From contig USTP01000038.1 in NCBI GenBank assembly GCA_900557695.1, positions 1 through 8,959 on the forward strand: 8,959 bases of DNA, given 5' to 3'. This document shows positions 1 to 5,874 of this stretch, piece after piece. The notes beneath the pieces are model-generated. The model made no database searches. It worked only from the letters and a program-made list of their open reading frames with translations, and was not told the DNA's origin. This DNA comes from an uncultured Thermoanaerobacterales bacterium. Its GTDB lineage: Bacteria > Bacillota > Clostridia > Christensenellales > UBA1242. The position numbers and the translations under genes were made by a program. How positions within the stretch are numbered: the first letter of the stretch is position 1; the number at the start of each line of letters is the position of its first letter.

Positions 1-36
1 TTTTTACAACTACAATTCAAAAAGCTTTTAAAACAA

Positions 37-72
37 TGGGGTGCACCCCAGAAAGCGAAGTGCATTTTTTTT
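37..72 (+). terminator. Possible intrinsic terminator with a 14-bp palindrome
   Basis: TGGGGTGCACCCCA (37-50) is a perfect palindrome. TGCAC at 42-46 can also pair with GTGCA at 60-64, which is followed directly by eight T residues (65-72). This could terminate a rightward gene lying left of the window. The stem is only 5 Watson-Crick pairs plus G-U extensions, and no upstream gene is visible, so the call is tentative. Confidence 0.35.
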
Positions 73-103
73 GTGACATCGCAATTTTCATTCGAAAAAA
101 GTA

Positions 104-132
104 TTGACTTTTAAATTTTTATTTCATATAAT
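104..132 (+). promoter_or_regulatory. Strong sigma-A promoter for the small RNA
   Basis: TTGACT (104-109) and TATAAT (127-132) are separated by 17 nt, a near-perfect housekeeping promoter. The predicted start is about 139. No rightward reading frame follows before the terminator at 200-232, so the promoter appears to serve a non-coding RNA. Confidence 0.75.
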
Positions 133-134
133 AT

Positions 135-596
135 TCACGAACATAGCAAAACACTTAATTGTGTATGTCGGCTTCGTTCCGACCTGCGCCGTTCGGTTTG
201 GAGAAAGTTTTTAATACTTTCTCCCTTTTTTTGTTTTCTTTTTGTAATTGAGCCAGTATGAATCAATATCCTATGTGTATCATGGCTACTTAATTTAAAA
301 GCAGGAGCTTTATCAAAAACTTCATAATCTTCCAATCTTAATAACTTTTTCGTATCTGCTCTTTGAGTATAAATTTTTTTATCAACACCACTGCGTTTTG
401 ATAAAGGGTATTTATCTCTATTAAGTTCATACAATCTATCGTTATTTTTCTTATTATCATTAAAACCACGAATTTTTGAAACACCAACATTATTGCCATT
501 ATCTTTTGTTACAGCATACTGTCGTCTTTTCTTATTGTCAGTTTTGTCAATCTTTTGACTATTCGCCCAATAAACATTGCCTAGTCTTTTATTCAA
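135..596 (-). CDS. Conserved hypothetical protein, MazF/PemK-like fold suspected
   Basis: Start: a TTG at 602 is in frame, but the GGAG at 603-606 would touch it. A second TTG at 596-594 sits 6 nt from the GGAG and is preferred, giving 153 residues. The N-terminus (GNVYWAN), a conserved-looking RRQYAVTKDNGN stretch at about 25-37, and a YPLSKRSGVDKK...IYTQRADTKKLLRL stretch recall the layout of MazF/PemK toxins (GDIYWAD; RPVVVVSND; LxxDSxVxxxQIRTIDKxRL). This is a pattern-level resemblance only, and no neighbouring gene looks like a classical antitoxin. The last 30 or so residues are rich in R, S and K and are encoded opposite the small RNA and its terminator, so they may not be part of the conserved fold. 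It lies 30 nt downstream of a 41-codon gene, probably in one operon. It is likely part of an accessory element. Confidence 0.6.
   Translation of the reverse strand: MNKRLGNVYWANSQKIDKTDNKKRRQYAVTKDNGNNVGVSKIRGFNDNKKNNDRLYELNRDKYPLSKRSGVDKKIYTQRADTKKLLRLEDYEVFDKAPAFKLSSHDTHRILIHTGSITKRKQKKGESIKNFLQTERRRSERSRHTQLSVLLCS
139..232 (+). ncRNA. Candidate small RNA, about 94 nt, antisense to the 3' end of the MazF-like gene
   Basis: This is a complete small transcription unit: a strong promoter at 104-132, a short body and an intrinsic terminator. Visible structure includes ACAC/GTGT around TTAATT (151-164), a stem GTCGG/CCGAC closed by CTTCGTT (167-183), a possible CCG-TT-CGG mini-hairpin (189-196), and a terminator stem of 9 bp (GGAGAAAGT/ACTTTCTCC, 200-224) followed by T7. 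I see no start codon with a ribosome binding site. I do not recognise the family; it does not resemble SRP RNA, 6S RNA or tmRNA. The RNA lies opposite the last roughly 95 nt of the leftward gene that ends at 135, so it could act in cis as an antisense regulator or simply interfere by convergent transcription. The unit is read from the sequence; its function is inference. Confidence 0.55.
200..232 (+). terminator. Intrinsic terminator of the small RNA
   Basis: GGAGAAAGT (200-208) pairs with ACTTTCTCC (216-224), with a 7-nt loop, followed by C and T7 (226-232). There is no T-run on the other strand, so it works rightward only. Confidence 0.75.
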
Positions 597-626
597 AATC
601 AACTCCTTTTTTAATGTAAATTTTGT

Positions 627-752
627 TTAATACCCATAACGAATTTTAGAAGTTCGTCTTGCAGATTTTTTAGCATTTCTTGCACCGACTCTACAACCTA
701 GAGCAAAAGCATTCTTTTCTGCTCTGGTATATCTATTTCTTCTAACCGCCAA
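627..752 (-). CDS. Small, very basic 41-residue protein
   Basis: The start is TTG at 752-750, with GGGGGTG (about 760-766) as ribosome binding site at 8 nt spacing; the TAA stop is at 629-627. The product begins MAVRRNRYTRAEKNAFALG and continues CRVGARNAKKSARRTSKIRYGY. It holds many Arg and Lys residues and one Asp/Glu, so it could bind nucleic acid. The coding pattern is convincing for its size: a good ribosome binding site, no internal stop, and a gap of only 30 nt to the next gene, which also starts with TTG and has its own GGAG. No family is recognised. It might be the partner of the MazF-like gene, but its high positive charge is unlike acidic MazE-type antitoxins. Function unknown. Confidence 0.6.
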   Translation of the reverse strand: MAVRRNRYTRAEKNAFALGCRVGARNAKKSARRTSKIRYGY

Positions 753-794
753 TAACAACACCCCCTTTTTTCAAAGTTTCCTTGAAAAATAAAA

Positions 795-844
795 ACTGGT
801 ATCGAATTTAAGTAAAAACATTGTTCTTACCTTTCGACACCAGT
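795..844 (-). terminator. Large inverted repeat followed by a T-rich tract (leader hairpin or attenuator)
   Basis: ACTGGTATCGAA (795-806) and TTCGACACCAGT (833-844) are inverted copies with one mismatch, and TAA/TTA-type inner pairs can extend the stem. On the minus strand the hairpin is followed at once by TTTTTATTTTT (794-784), as in an intrinsic terminator. It lies between a leftward promoter and the 41-codon gene, and its right arm overlaps the -10 box. It could attenuate transcription, act as a DNA operator, or be a relic terminator. Confidence 0.45.
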
Positions 845-870
845 ATAAAACTATACATTTTTTTGCACAA
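842..870 (-). promoter_or_regulatory. Promoter for the small basic protein and MazF-like operon
   Basis: On the minus strand TTGTGC (870-865) and TATACT (847-842) are 17 nt apart. Transcription would start near 835 and run left into the 41-codon gene. The right arm of the inverted repeat at 833-844 overlaps the -10 box and start, which would suit an operator. Confidence 0.5.
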
Positions 871-893
871 TGTTATATTAACAAATAATATAT

Positions 894-922
894 TTGACAT
901 ATTGGTTATTTTTTAATAATAT
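894..922 (+). promoter_or_regulatory. Promoter of the three-gene membrane-protein operon
   Basis: TTGACA (894-899) and TAATAT (917-922) are 17 nt apart, close to the sigma-A consensus. The predicted start is near 929, about 24 nt before the ATG at 953. TGTTATATTAACA (871-883), a short inverted repeat, lies between this promoter and the leftward one at 842-870. Confidence 0.75.
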
Positions 923-952
923 GTTAGTAATACATATATTTGGAGAACGCGT

Positions 953-1399
953 ATGAATCGTAATGAAATCTTTAGGCAATACCTTGGCCACTTTGGTTCC
1001 ATCTTTTTTAACATAGGTATAGCGGGTGTTGTTCTGGCCTTAGCCTGCATTGCAAGTGGTGTATTGTGGATAGTCGCGCTTTTATTTTTTGTATGCTTTA
1101 CTTTTATTAGTGTTGTGTTTACCCTTGGGACTGTGTTTACTTTTGAAAATTACAGAAAATTTTTAAGCAACACCAAAGATTTGCTTTTCAACCAAGGCTT
1201 ATTAGATGTCATGGAAAAAATGACGCAAGCATTTCCATATATAGCAGCAGTTACAGCAGCTGCACTCATTGCTTCTTTTATTTTGCTTTTACCAGATAGG
1301 CAAAATATAAAATCAAAAACACGTTTAATTGTGCTTGGTGTTATGTTTGCGCTTTTAATTGCTTTAGTTATTGTGGTACTCATTTCGGGGAGGGTGTAA
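953..1399 (+). CDS. Small four-helix membrane protein of unknown function
   Basis: 148 residues. The ATG at 953 has GGAG at 942-945, 7 nt away. Four hydrophobic segments are visible at about 14-35, 38-63, 94-113 and 124-145, with a hydrophilic 30-residue loop (about 64-93) between the second and third and a short basic link (KSKTR) before the fourth. No catalytic motif or known family is recognised. It is the first gene of an operon with two more small genes: the next ATG begins 3 nt after this stop and its ribosome binding site lies inside this gene. An integral inner-membrane role is certain in kind, but the function cannot be told from the sequence. Confidence 0.8.
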   Translation: MNRNEIFRQYLGHFGSIFFNIGIAGVVLALACIASGVLWIVALLFFVCFTFISVVFTLGTVFTFENYRKFLSNTKDLLFNQGLLDVMEKMTQAFPYIAAVTAAALIASFILLLPDRQNIKSKTRLIVLGVMFALLIALVIVVLISGRV

Positions 1400-1402
1400 G
1401 CC

Positions 1403-1903
1403 ATGCATACATTACAACTTAAATTAAAACAACAAGCCGCGTTCCGCCCTATTGTGCGCGTGAATGGTAAAAATGTAAAATTAAAGAAAAACGAGTTTGG
1501 GCATTATATGGCCAATATTCAGGTAGAGCAACCCGAAGCGGAAATTTCCGTTTATACTGTACCCAACGAACTTACTTACAAACATTGGTTTTGGATGTCT
1601 ATGTTGTTTTTTATTGTGAGCGTATTTGGAATTTTTGATTCATGGAAAATAAAAAGCAACGATTATTCTTTAAGTTATAAAGGGAAAATCAATGTGCTTG
1701 AAACAAGTAAATTGGAACTTGTCATGGAAAAACCTACGCCAAACGGCAAAGCCTTAACGGCTAAAGAAGGTGCTTTTGAAGATAATGAAAGCAACATGTA
1801 TACCTTTCATAAGGAAGTAAAAAAGCGTAAAAGAATTTTAATTGCAACAAAAGTTGCATGTTGGATTGTTGCGGTTATTGTTCTTGTGATATGTTTAGTA
1901 TAA
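1403..1903 (+). CDS. Hypothetical membrane protein with an N-terminal beta-rich domain
   Basis: 166 residues. The ATG at 1403 follows the previous stop by 3 nt, with GGGGAGGG at 1387-1394 as ribosome binding site. The first 55 or so residues are polar and look beta-rich (short strands such as IVRVNGKNVKL and EAEISVYTV). A hydrophobic segment follows at about 61-78, then a charged soluble region of about 65 residues, a basic patch (VKKRKR, about 139-144) and a C-terminal hydrophobic helix (about 145-165) that ends the protein. The basic patch suggests that side is cytoplasmic. No family is recognised. It sits between another membrane protein and a YxjI-like gene in one operon, so the three may act together at the membrane. 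Confidence 0.8.
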   Translation: MHTLQLKLKQQAAFRPIVRVNGKNVKLKKNEFGHYMANIQVEQPEAEISVYTVPNELTYKHWFWMSMLFFIVSVFGIFDSWKIKSNDYSLSYKGKINVLETSKLELVMEKPTPNGKALTAKEGAFEDNESNMYTFHKEVKKRKRILIATKVACWIVAVIVLVICLV

Positions 1904-1920
1904 AATAAAGGAGATTATAT

Positions 1921-2403
1921 ATGAAATTTTATGTAAAAAACAAATTCCTGTCTTGGGGTGGAAGTTCGGAAGTATTAAACGAAAACAAAGAACCGATTTA
2001 TAAGGTAAAAGGTAAAGTTTTTTCTATTACGCGTAAAAAATATATATGCGATATGGAAGATAACCGTTTATTTATGGTTCGCAATAAATATTGGCATTTT
2101 TTCTTGAAAAGTGCTTTTATTTACGATGCCGAAGGTAACAAACTTTTAAAGGTAAAACGTAAATTTGCAATTAAGAACGACTATTCGGTACAAGGTACCG
2201 AAGATGAATACGCTATCGACGGATCTGTGTTTGGTTGGAACTTTTCTGTTATTAAAAACGGAGAAGTTATAGGCACAATTAAGCGCGAATTAAACTTTAT
2301 AGTCAATAGTTTTGAAGTAAATGTCGAAAATCCAGAAAACGCTCCATTTATGATCGCGTTTGTTATCGCCATCGACAATATTGTTGATAGAGCAAGCAGA
2401 TAA
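1921..2403 (+). CDS. YxjI/LURP-one-related (tubby-like fold) protein
   Basis: 160 residues. The ATG at 1921 has AAAGGAG at 1907-1913, 7 nt away. The sequence closely follows the pattern of Bacillus YxjI, a member of the LURP-one-related family: an opening FYVKNKFLSWGG, then GKVFSI at about 31-36, a DMEDNRLFMVRNK strand pair, EGNKLLKVKRKF, a YAIDGSVFGWNFSV strand, and a hydrophobic C-terminal helix with FMIAFVIAIDNIVD. The family has a tubby-like beta-barrel around a central helix and is related to phospholipid scramblases. Its biochemical role in bacteria is not settled, but membrane lipid binding is often suggested. The length matches the family. It is the last gene of the operon starting at 953 and is followed directly by a terminator. 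The family call is firm; the function is not. Confidence 0.88.
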   Translation: MKFYVKNKFLSWGGSSEVLNENKEPIYKVKGKVFSITRKKYICDMEDNRLFMVRNKYWHFFLKSAFIYDAEGNKLLKVKRKFAIKNDYSVQGTEDEYAIDGSVFGWNFSVIKNGEVIGTIKRELNFIVNSFEVNVENPENAPFMIAFVIAIDNIVDRASR

Positions 2404-2430
2404 AAAACAACCCTACGGGGTTGTTTTTTT
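2402..2430 (+). terminator. Intrinsic terminator of the YxjI operon
   Basis: AAAAAACAACCC (2402-2413) pairs with GGGTTGTTTTTT (2418-2429) around a TACG tetraloop of the stable UNCG class. The A and T tracts make it potentially bidirectional. It begins within the stop codon of the YxjI-like gene. Confidence 0.9.
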
Positions 2431-2445
2431 TAAAAGAGGTTCCCA

Positions 2446-2473
2446 TTTGCAAAAAATTATGATATACTATAAT
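2446..2473 (+). promoter_or_regulatory. Promoter of the four-helix membrane protein gene
   Basis: TATAAT at 2468-2473, with a weak -35 such as TTTGCA (2446-2451) 16 nt upstream. The start would fall near 2480, inside the palindrome at 2477-2498. Confidence 0.55.
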
Positions 2474-2476
2474 AGA

Positions 2477-2498
2477 ACTTTATAAAATTTTATAAAGT
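2477..2498. promoter_or_regulatory. Perfect 22-bp palindrome at the transcription start (possible operator)
   Basis: ACTTTATAAAA and TTTTATAAAGT form a perfect inverted repeat without a spacer, starting 4 nt after the TATAAT box and ending 5 nt before the ribosome binding site. The place and symmetry fit a dimeric repressor site. The very AT-rich make-up means chance must be kept in mind. Confidence 0.45.
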
Positions 2499-2514
2499 AA
2501 AAAGGAGCGGAAGT

Positions 2515-3141
2515 ATGCAAAAAATTAAACAAAATCTTATTTATATTTTTACAGCAGGGTTTGCGTTGTTACAATTTCTATTTATGTTTTTGCCTTATTT
2601 AAAAGGGTATATTTCCATGGAATACGGCGTAGTGTTTGTAGAACAAACAGGAAATATTAGTGGGTACAAAATGCTAGATTTGTGGCAAGGCGGGTTTGCG
2701 GGCATTATATGTTCTTTGTTGCAAATATTCACCTTGCTTACAGCAACAGCCATGCTTGTGTATGGCCTGTGTGGAGTGTTTAAAACATTTGGTAATTTTC
2801 AAAAATTTCCAGAAACTATGGGTAAAACGAAAACAAAAACCGTTGGCGAAATTTTATGGTACATTTACGCTGGGTTGCAAGTGTTATTGTTAATTTTTAG
2901 CATTGTTTTAATTTCGTTAAATCAAGTTGTGGAAAAAGATATAAGTTCCGTTTCTCGAATGGGTTTACGTTTTGGCGCAGGATTTTTCCTTACACTCATG
3001 GTATGTGTTATAGGTTTCGTTGTTTATAAATTGTTAGATAAACAATTTTCGTGCAATCAAAAACGTATGCATGTCGAAACACAAAATGTAGAGCAACAAG
3101 TAACCGAAAGTAAAACCGAGCCAAACGATGATGCATCATAG
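2515..3141 (+). CDS. Four-helix membrane protein with a polar C-terminal tail, unknown function
   Basis: 208 residues. The ATG at 2515 has GGAG at 2504-2507, 7 nt away. Hydrophobic segments at about 8-28, 59-86, 111-134 and 151-172 give four membrane helices. A loop of about 30 residues between helices 1 and 2 contains YISMEYGVVF and NISGYKMLD and probably lies outside. A basic loop (KTKTKT, about 104-109) precedes helix 3 and the last 35 residues are polar and charged, which suits a cytoplasmic tail. No motif or family is recognised. The gene has its own promoter and terminator, so it is a single-gene unit between the YxjI operon and the surface lipoprotein gene. Confidence 0.8.
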   Translation: MQKIKQNLIYIFTAGFALLQFLFMFLPYLKGYISMEYGVVFVEQTGNISGYKMLDLWQGGFAGIICSLLQIFTLLTATAMLVYGLCGVFKTFGNFQKFPETMGKTKTKTVGEILWYIYAGLQVLLLIFSIVLISLNQVVEKDISSVSRMGLRFGAGFFLTLMVCVIGFVVYKLLDKQFSCNQKRMHVETQNVEQQVTESKTEPNDDAS

Positions 3142-3150
3142 TATTTCAAT

Positions 3151-3180
3151 AAAAAGTGTCCATGGGGGCACTTTTTATTT
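3151..3180 (+). terminator. Intrinsic terminator after the four-helix membrane protein gene
   Basis: AAAAAGTG (3151-3158) pairs with CACTTTTT (3169-3176) with a partly paired interior (CC/GG), followed by ATTT. It begins 9 nt after the stop codon at 3141. Confidence 0.85.
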
Positions 3181-3252
3181 TGTTTAAAAAGGGGTTCGTG
3201 GGGCATACTAAACTTGTAAGTGGCTAGCAACCACATTTATGTGTAAAACATT

Positions 3253-3280
3253 TTGAAAAAATTACTATGTATGGTAAACT
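3253..3280 (+). promoter_or_regulatory. Promoter of the surface lipoprotein gene
   Basis: TTGAAA (3253-3258) and an extended -10 TGG-TAAACT (3272-3280), 16 nt between boxes. The predicted start near 3287 lies just before the ribosome binding site, so the leader is very short. The promoter also argues against the alternative TTG start at 3253, which would place the start codon in the -35 box. Confidence 0.55.
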
Positions 3281-3300
3281 ATATAAAAAGGGGGAGCGGT

Positions 3301-5514
3301 ATGAAAAAGAAAATTTTAACTATGTTGGTGCTAATGGCTGTTTTGTTGCCAAGTCTGTTTTTGTTTGCTTCTTGCAATAAAACCGATTCGGCGCCAACAG
3401 TATCTAGCATAACATTGGTGCGTTCAACAGGTGAAGAAGTGTATATGTTTGAATACACCTATGGTGCTGTTACAAATCCATTACGTGATATTTCTTTAAA
3501 GGTAACATATAGTGATGCTTCTACAAAAATACTTGATTTAACCGATAGTGGTATCAAAATGACATATACCTATAAAACCATGAATGCGTCTGATGAAGAG
3601 GCGGTTGAACTTCCTGCCTTGCCAGATGACAATGAGTATCAAGCAGGCGAATATAAAATAACAATTTCTTACAGCAAGCAACAAATTGTTGTGCCTATTC
3701 ATGTATACGCAGCAGGGGCGGGCGGTAATTTTGCACTTACATTTAACAATCAACAAAAAACCCGTTCTTGGGATTACGCAAACAATCCAGAACTAGAAAG
3801 TTTTATCAATGAACTTACCGTAGTTGGTAAAACTACTTATACGCCAACAAATGAAGATTTATATTTTTTGTCGCTAGAAGAATGGCAAGGTTTACAACAA
3901 GAATGTGGAGAATCGGGTGTGGGTAAGTATAGTTTGCCAAACACAGCCGAGGCGCAAACTTTACTTAACCAAGCTAATACAACTTACTTATACGATACGC
4001 TTCTTTTCCCAGGCGAATATGTGCTTATTGCTAAAGTGCCAGCAAGCAACAATTATAATGAACAGTTTACGGTTCATGGTGTTGGATTAACAATTACAAA
4101 AACGGTATTAACCGAAAAAACAGGCTACATTGCAAAAGAAATTGATTTGTCCTATGAAACACTAGACGAAATTATTAATGGCATACCTGTCGATTCTCTT
4201 GAAGACAATGGGTTTGACGATGCGTTATCGTTGGAGTTATCTATTCAAGATGAAAAAGGCAACACTTACTCTGCTGAAAATTTCCGTTTTGGCGAACAAT
4301 GGGTAGATTTACCAAAATCTATTCATTATAAAACATCTAACGGTCAAAAATATATGCATAGCTGTACGGCTTTAGATTGGATTGAAAAAACAGACTCAAC
4401 TGAAACATATTATCTCGAAGGGTTTGATATATCAGGGTTAAACGTACATGTAAAATTTAATATTACGCCAGTTGCTATTTCTGTAAATAAAGCAGTAACA
4501 AAAACAGTAAGCGTGCATGAATTTCTTGCAGACCCGTCTAACAACGAAAATCGATTTGTTTTACAAGCAACAGGTCTTTCAAATGGTATAGATATCTATG
4601 ACGTAGTTTCTTTTGGTTTGTTGCTTAATGGAGAAGAAGTACCATACGATGCAGGTACGCAAGTGGAGCATGAGGGTAATTCTTTTTGGTTAACAATGGC
4701 AGAAACCCAGATACAACTAGGAACTTATACGGTACAAGTACGAGCAAAATATACGGAGGCAGTTCTTGTCGAGGGTAACGCAACGGCAGGCACGCTAACC
4801 ATGAATAAATCGACAATCGATATAGATAATAATGTTTCTACGCCAACGGTTACACCAAGTCCAGAGGGAACCGTGGTCATAAAATTTCCGCTACAATGGA
4901 CGGGTAGTACCGTGTATTCATATGGCGTGTTGACCGATGCTTCGGTTATTAACGTAGACAGTTTACAATTATCTATGGCGCCAGAAAGCGCGGTGACGCT
5001 TGAAAGTGCTACATTTACCGTGGGTACAGAAGATGGCCAAGTATACATTCAATGCACAGCTAAGGTAACAGCCATGACTGGTGCGTACGGAACGGCATCA
5101 TTTAACATTAGCGGCACAGCCAACGGAGCTTTCTATAACACCACTATTCAAATAGAAGCCACCGCCACTGTAAGCAAATATACATTGCAAGATGCGGATT
5201 ACGTATCTACCACGCAAGGCGAGCCTCTTAAAGGTGTTACTTCGAACAAAATTACCCTTACCCAAACAAGTGGAGAACAGTTCAAGTTTGAAGATTATAT
5301 ACAAGTTTCTACTCTAACAAATGCATACGGCACATGGGAAATATGTGCTTATGGCGGTGTGGATACACCGGGTGAAGAAATAGACGTTTCAACACTTATT
5401 GACGCGCCAGAAGGAAACCGAAATTACTTCCTTGTATTTACATCAAATAACGAAATGTATTGTGAATCGGTTACCTTGCGGTTAACCGTATATGCTTCAA
5501 CAATTGAAGCATAA
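3301..5514 (+). CDS. Large surface lipoprotein with Ig-like beta domains
   Basis: 737 residues from the ATG at 3301, which has GGGGGAG at 3290-3296. A longer in-frame TTG start at 3253 would spoil the signal peptide. The N-terminus is a lipoprotein signal: basic MKKK, a hydrophobic stretch, then the lipobox F-A-S-C with Cys25 as the lipidated residue. The rest is beta-rich and secreted. A bacterial Ig-like unit spans about 34-138 (DISLKVTYSDASTK is a typical strand pattern), and further repeats of similar strand texture follow up to the C-terminus with Thr-rich linkers such as STPTVTPSPEG. I see no catalytic motif, no LPXTG anchor and no membrane helix after the signal. It has few Cys residues. 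It probably sits on the outer face of the membrane as an adhesin or scaffold; the ligand is unknown. It is a single-gene unit. Confidence 0.85.
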   Translation: MKKKILTMLVLMAVLLPSLFLFASCNKTDSAPTVSSITLVRSTGEEVYMFEYTYGAVTNPLRDISLKVTYSDASTKILDLTDSGIKMTYTYKTMNASDEEAVELPALPDDNEYQAGEYKITISYSKQQIVVPIHVYAAGAGGNFALTFNNQQKTRSWDYANNPELESFINELTVVGKTTYTPTNEDLYFLSLEEWQGLQQECGESGVGKYSLPNTAEAQTLLNQANTTYLYDTLLFPGEYVLIAKVPASNNYNEQFTVHGVGLTITKTVLTEKTGYIAKEIDLSYETLDEIINGIPVDSLEDNGFDDALSLELSIQDEKGNTYSAENFRFGEQWVDLPKSIHYKTSNGQKYMHSCTALDWIEKTDSTETYYLEGFDISGLNVHVKFNITPVAISVNKAVTKTVSVHEFLADPSNNENRFVLQATGLSNGIDIYDVVSFGLLLNGEEVPYDAGTQVEHEGNSFWLTMAETQIQLGTYTVQVRAKYTEAVLVEGNATAGTLTMNKSTIDIDNNVSTPTVTPSPEGTVVIKFPLQWTGSTVYSYGVLTDASVINVDSLQLSMAPESAVTLESATFTVGTEDGQVYIQCTAKVTAMTGAYGTASFNISGTANGAFYNTTIQIEATATVSKYTLQDADYVSTTQGEPLKGVTSNKITLTQTSGEQFKFEDYIQVSTLTNAYGTWEICAYGGVDTPGEEIDVSTLIDAPEGNRNYFLVFTSNNEMYCESVTLRLTVYASTIEA

Positions 5515-5538
5515 AAAAGCCCTGCGGGGCTTTTTTTT
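5513..5538 (+). terminator. Intrinsic terminator of the lipoprotein gene
   Basis: AAAAAAGCCC pairs with GGGCTTTTTT around a TGCG tetraloop (5523-5526), followed by further T. It overlaps the stop codon at 5512-5514. Confidence 0.9.
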
Positions 5539-5601
5539 ATGCCTTTATTTCAAACAAACGGTAGTGTTTTTGCATATACTACACCATAAAGGAGTAACTA
5601 T

Positions 5602-5697
5602 ATGTGTGGTATTGTAGGGTATGTGGGGCATAAAGTATCAATGACAAGTGTAGATGGAACAATGTCATATTCAATACAAATGAAATTAGTAAAATAA
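5602..5697 (+). pseudogene. glmS: 5' fragment of glmS (glucosamine-6-phosphate synthase)
   Basis: The ATG at 5602 has GGAG at 5591-5594, 7 nt away. The first residues, MCGIVGYVGHK, are the hallmark N-terminus of GlmS (L-glutamine:fructose-6-phosphate aminotransferase), whose Cys2 is the nucleophile of the glutaminase domain. GlmS normally runs to about 600 residues, with an LEYRGYDSAG segment about 15-20 residues further on. Here the match stops after codon 11 (about 5634), the frame goes on with an unrelated tail (VSMTSVDGTMSYSIQMKLVK) and ends at TAA 5695-5697, 31 codons in all. The gene is thus cut by a junction near 5635. The tail could be the 3' end of another gene fused in frame; I do not recognise it. 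Upstream, TATACT at 5575-5580 may be the native -10. Confidence 0.8.
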
Positions 5698-5731
5698 TTA
5701 TAAACAAATTTATACACATCTTATAAAAGAA

Positions 5732-5758
5732 AAAGGAGGCGATTTGCTTCCTTTTCTA
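5732..5758. terminator. Bidirectional terminator-like hairpin
   Basis: AAAAGGAGGC and GCTTCCTTTT pair (one G-U) around GATTT. The leftward strand continues TTTTTCTTTT, a better T-run than the rightward strand. It lies 35 nt after the end of the glmS-fusion frame and probably ended the gene whose tail is fused to glmS. Confidence 0.5.
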
Positions 5759-5767
5759 AACCTAAAA

Positions 5768-5796
5768 TCCTGTGCCTATTCCTGTGCCTATGTGCC
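5768..5796. repeat. Tandem 12-bp direct repeat, two and a half copies
   Basis: TCCTGTGCCTAT occurs at 5768-5779 and again at 5780-5791, followed by the part copy GTGCC (5792-5796). It is GC-richer than its surroundings and lies just before the phased array at 5807-5836. Short repeats like this are found at the ends of integrative elements as integrase binding sites; that role is inference. Confidence 0.7.
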
Positions 5797-5806
5797 AGTT
5801 TTATAC

Positions 5807-5836
5807 TAGTTTATGTTAGTTAATGTTAGTATTTTG
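5807..5836 (+). repeat. 10-bp phased repeat array, three copies
   Basis: TAGTTTATGT, TAGTTAATGT and TAGTATTTTG follow each other head to tail with a 10-bp period, one helical turn. The motif TAGTT(T/A)A recurs in the opposite orientation in the array at 8001-8040. Confidence 0.55.
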
Positions 5837-5874
5837 CATTTTTAAAGCATAGTTTATATATTTTAGGGGTAATA

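Noticed and set aside
3253..3300. Sixteen-codon N-terminal extension of the surface lipoprotein from a TTG start
   Set aside because: The TTG is part of the -35 box of the gene's promoter, and a GGGGGAG site with a proper lipoprotein signal peptide points to the ATG at 3301.
4625..5304. Several leftward frames within the lipoprotein gene
   Set aside because: They lack ribosome binding sites and promoters and lie opposite a continuous, well-supported gene.
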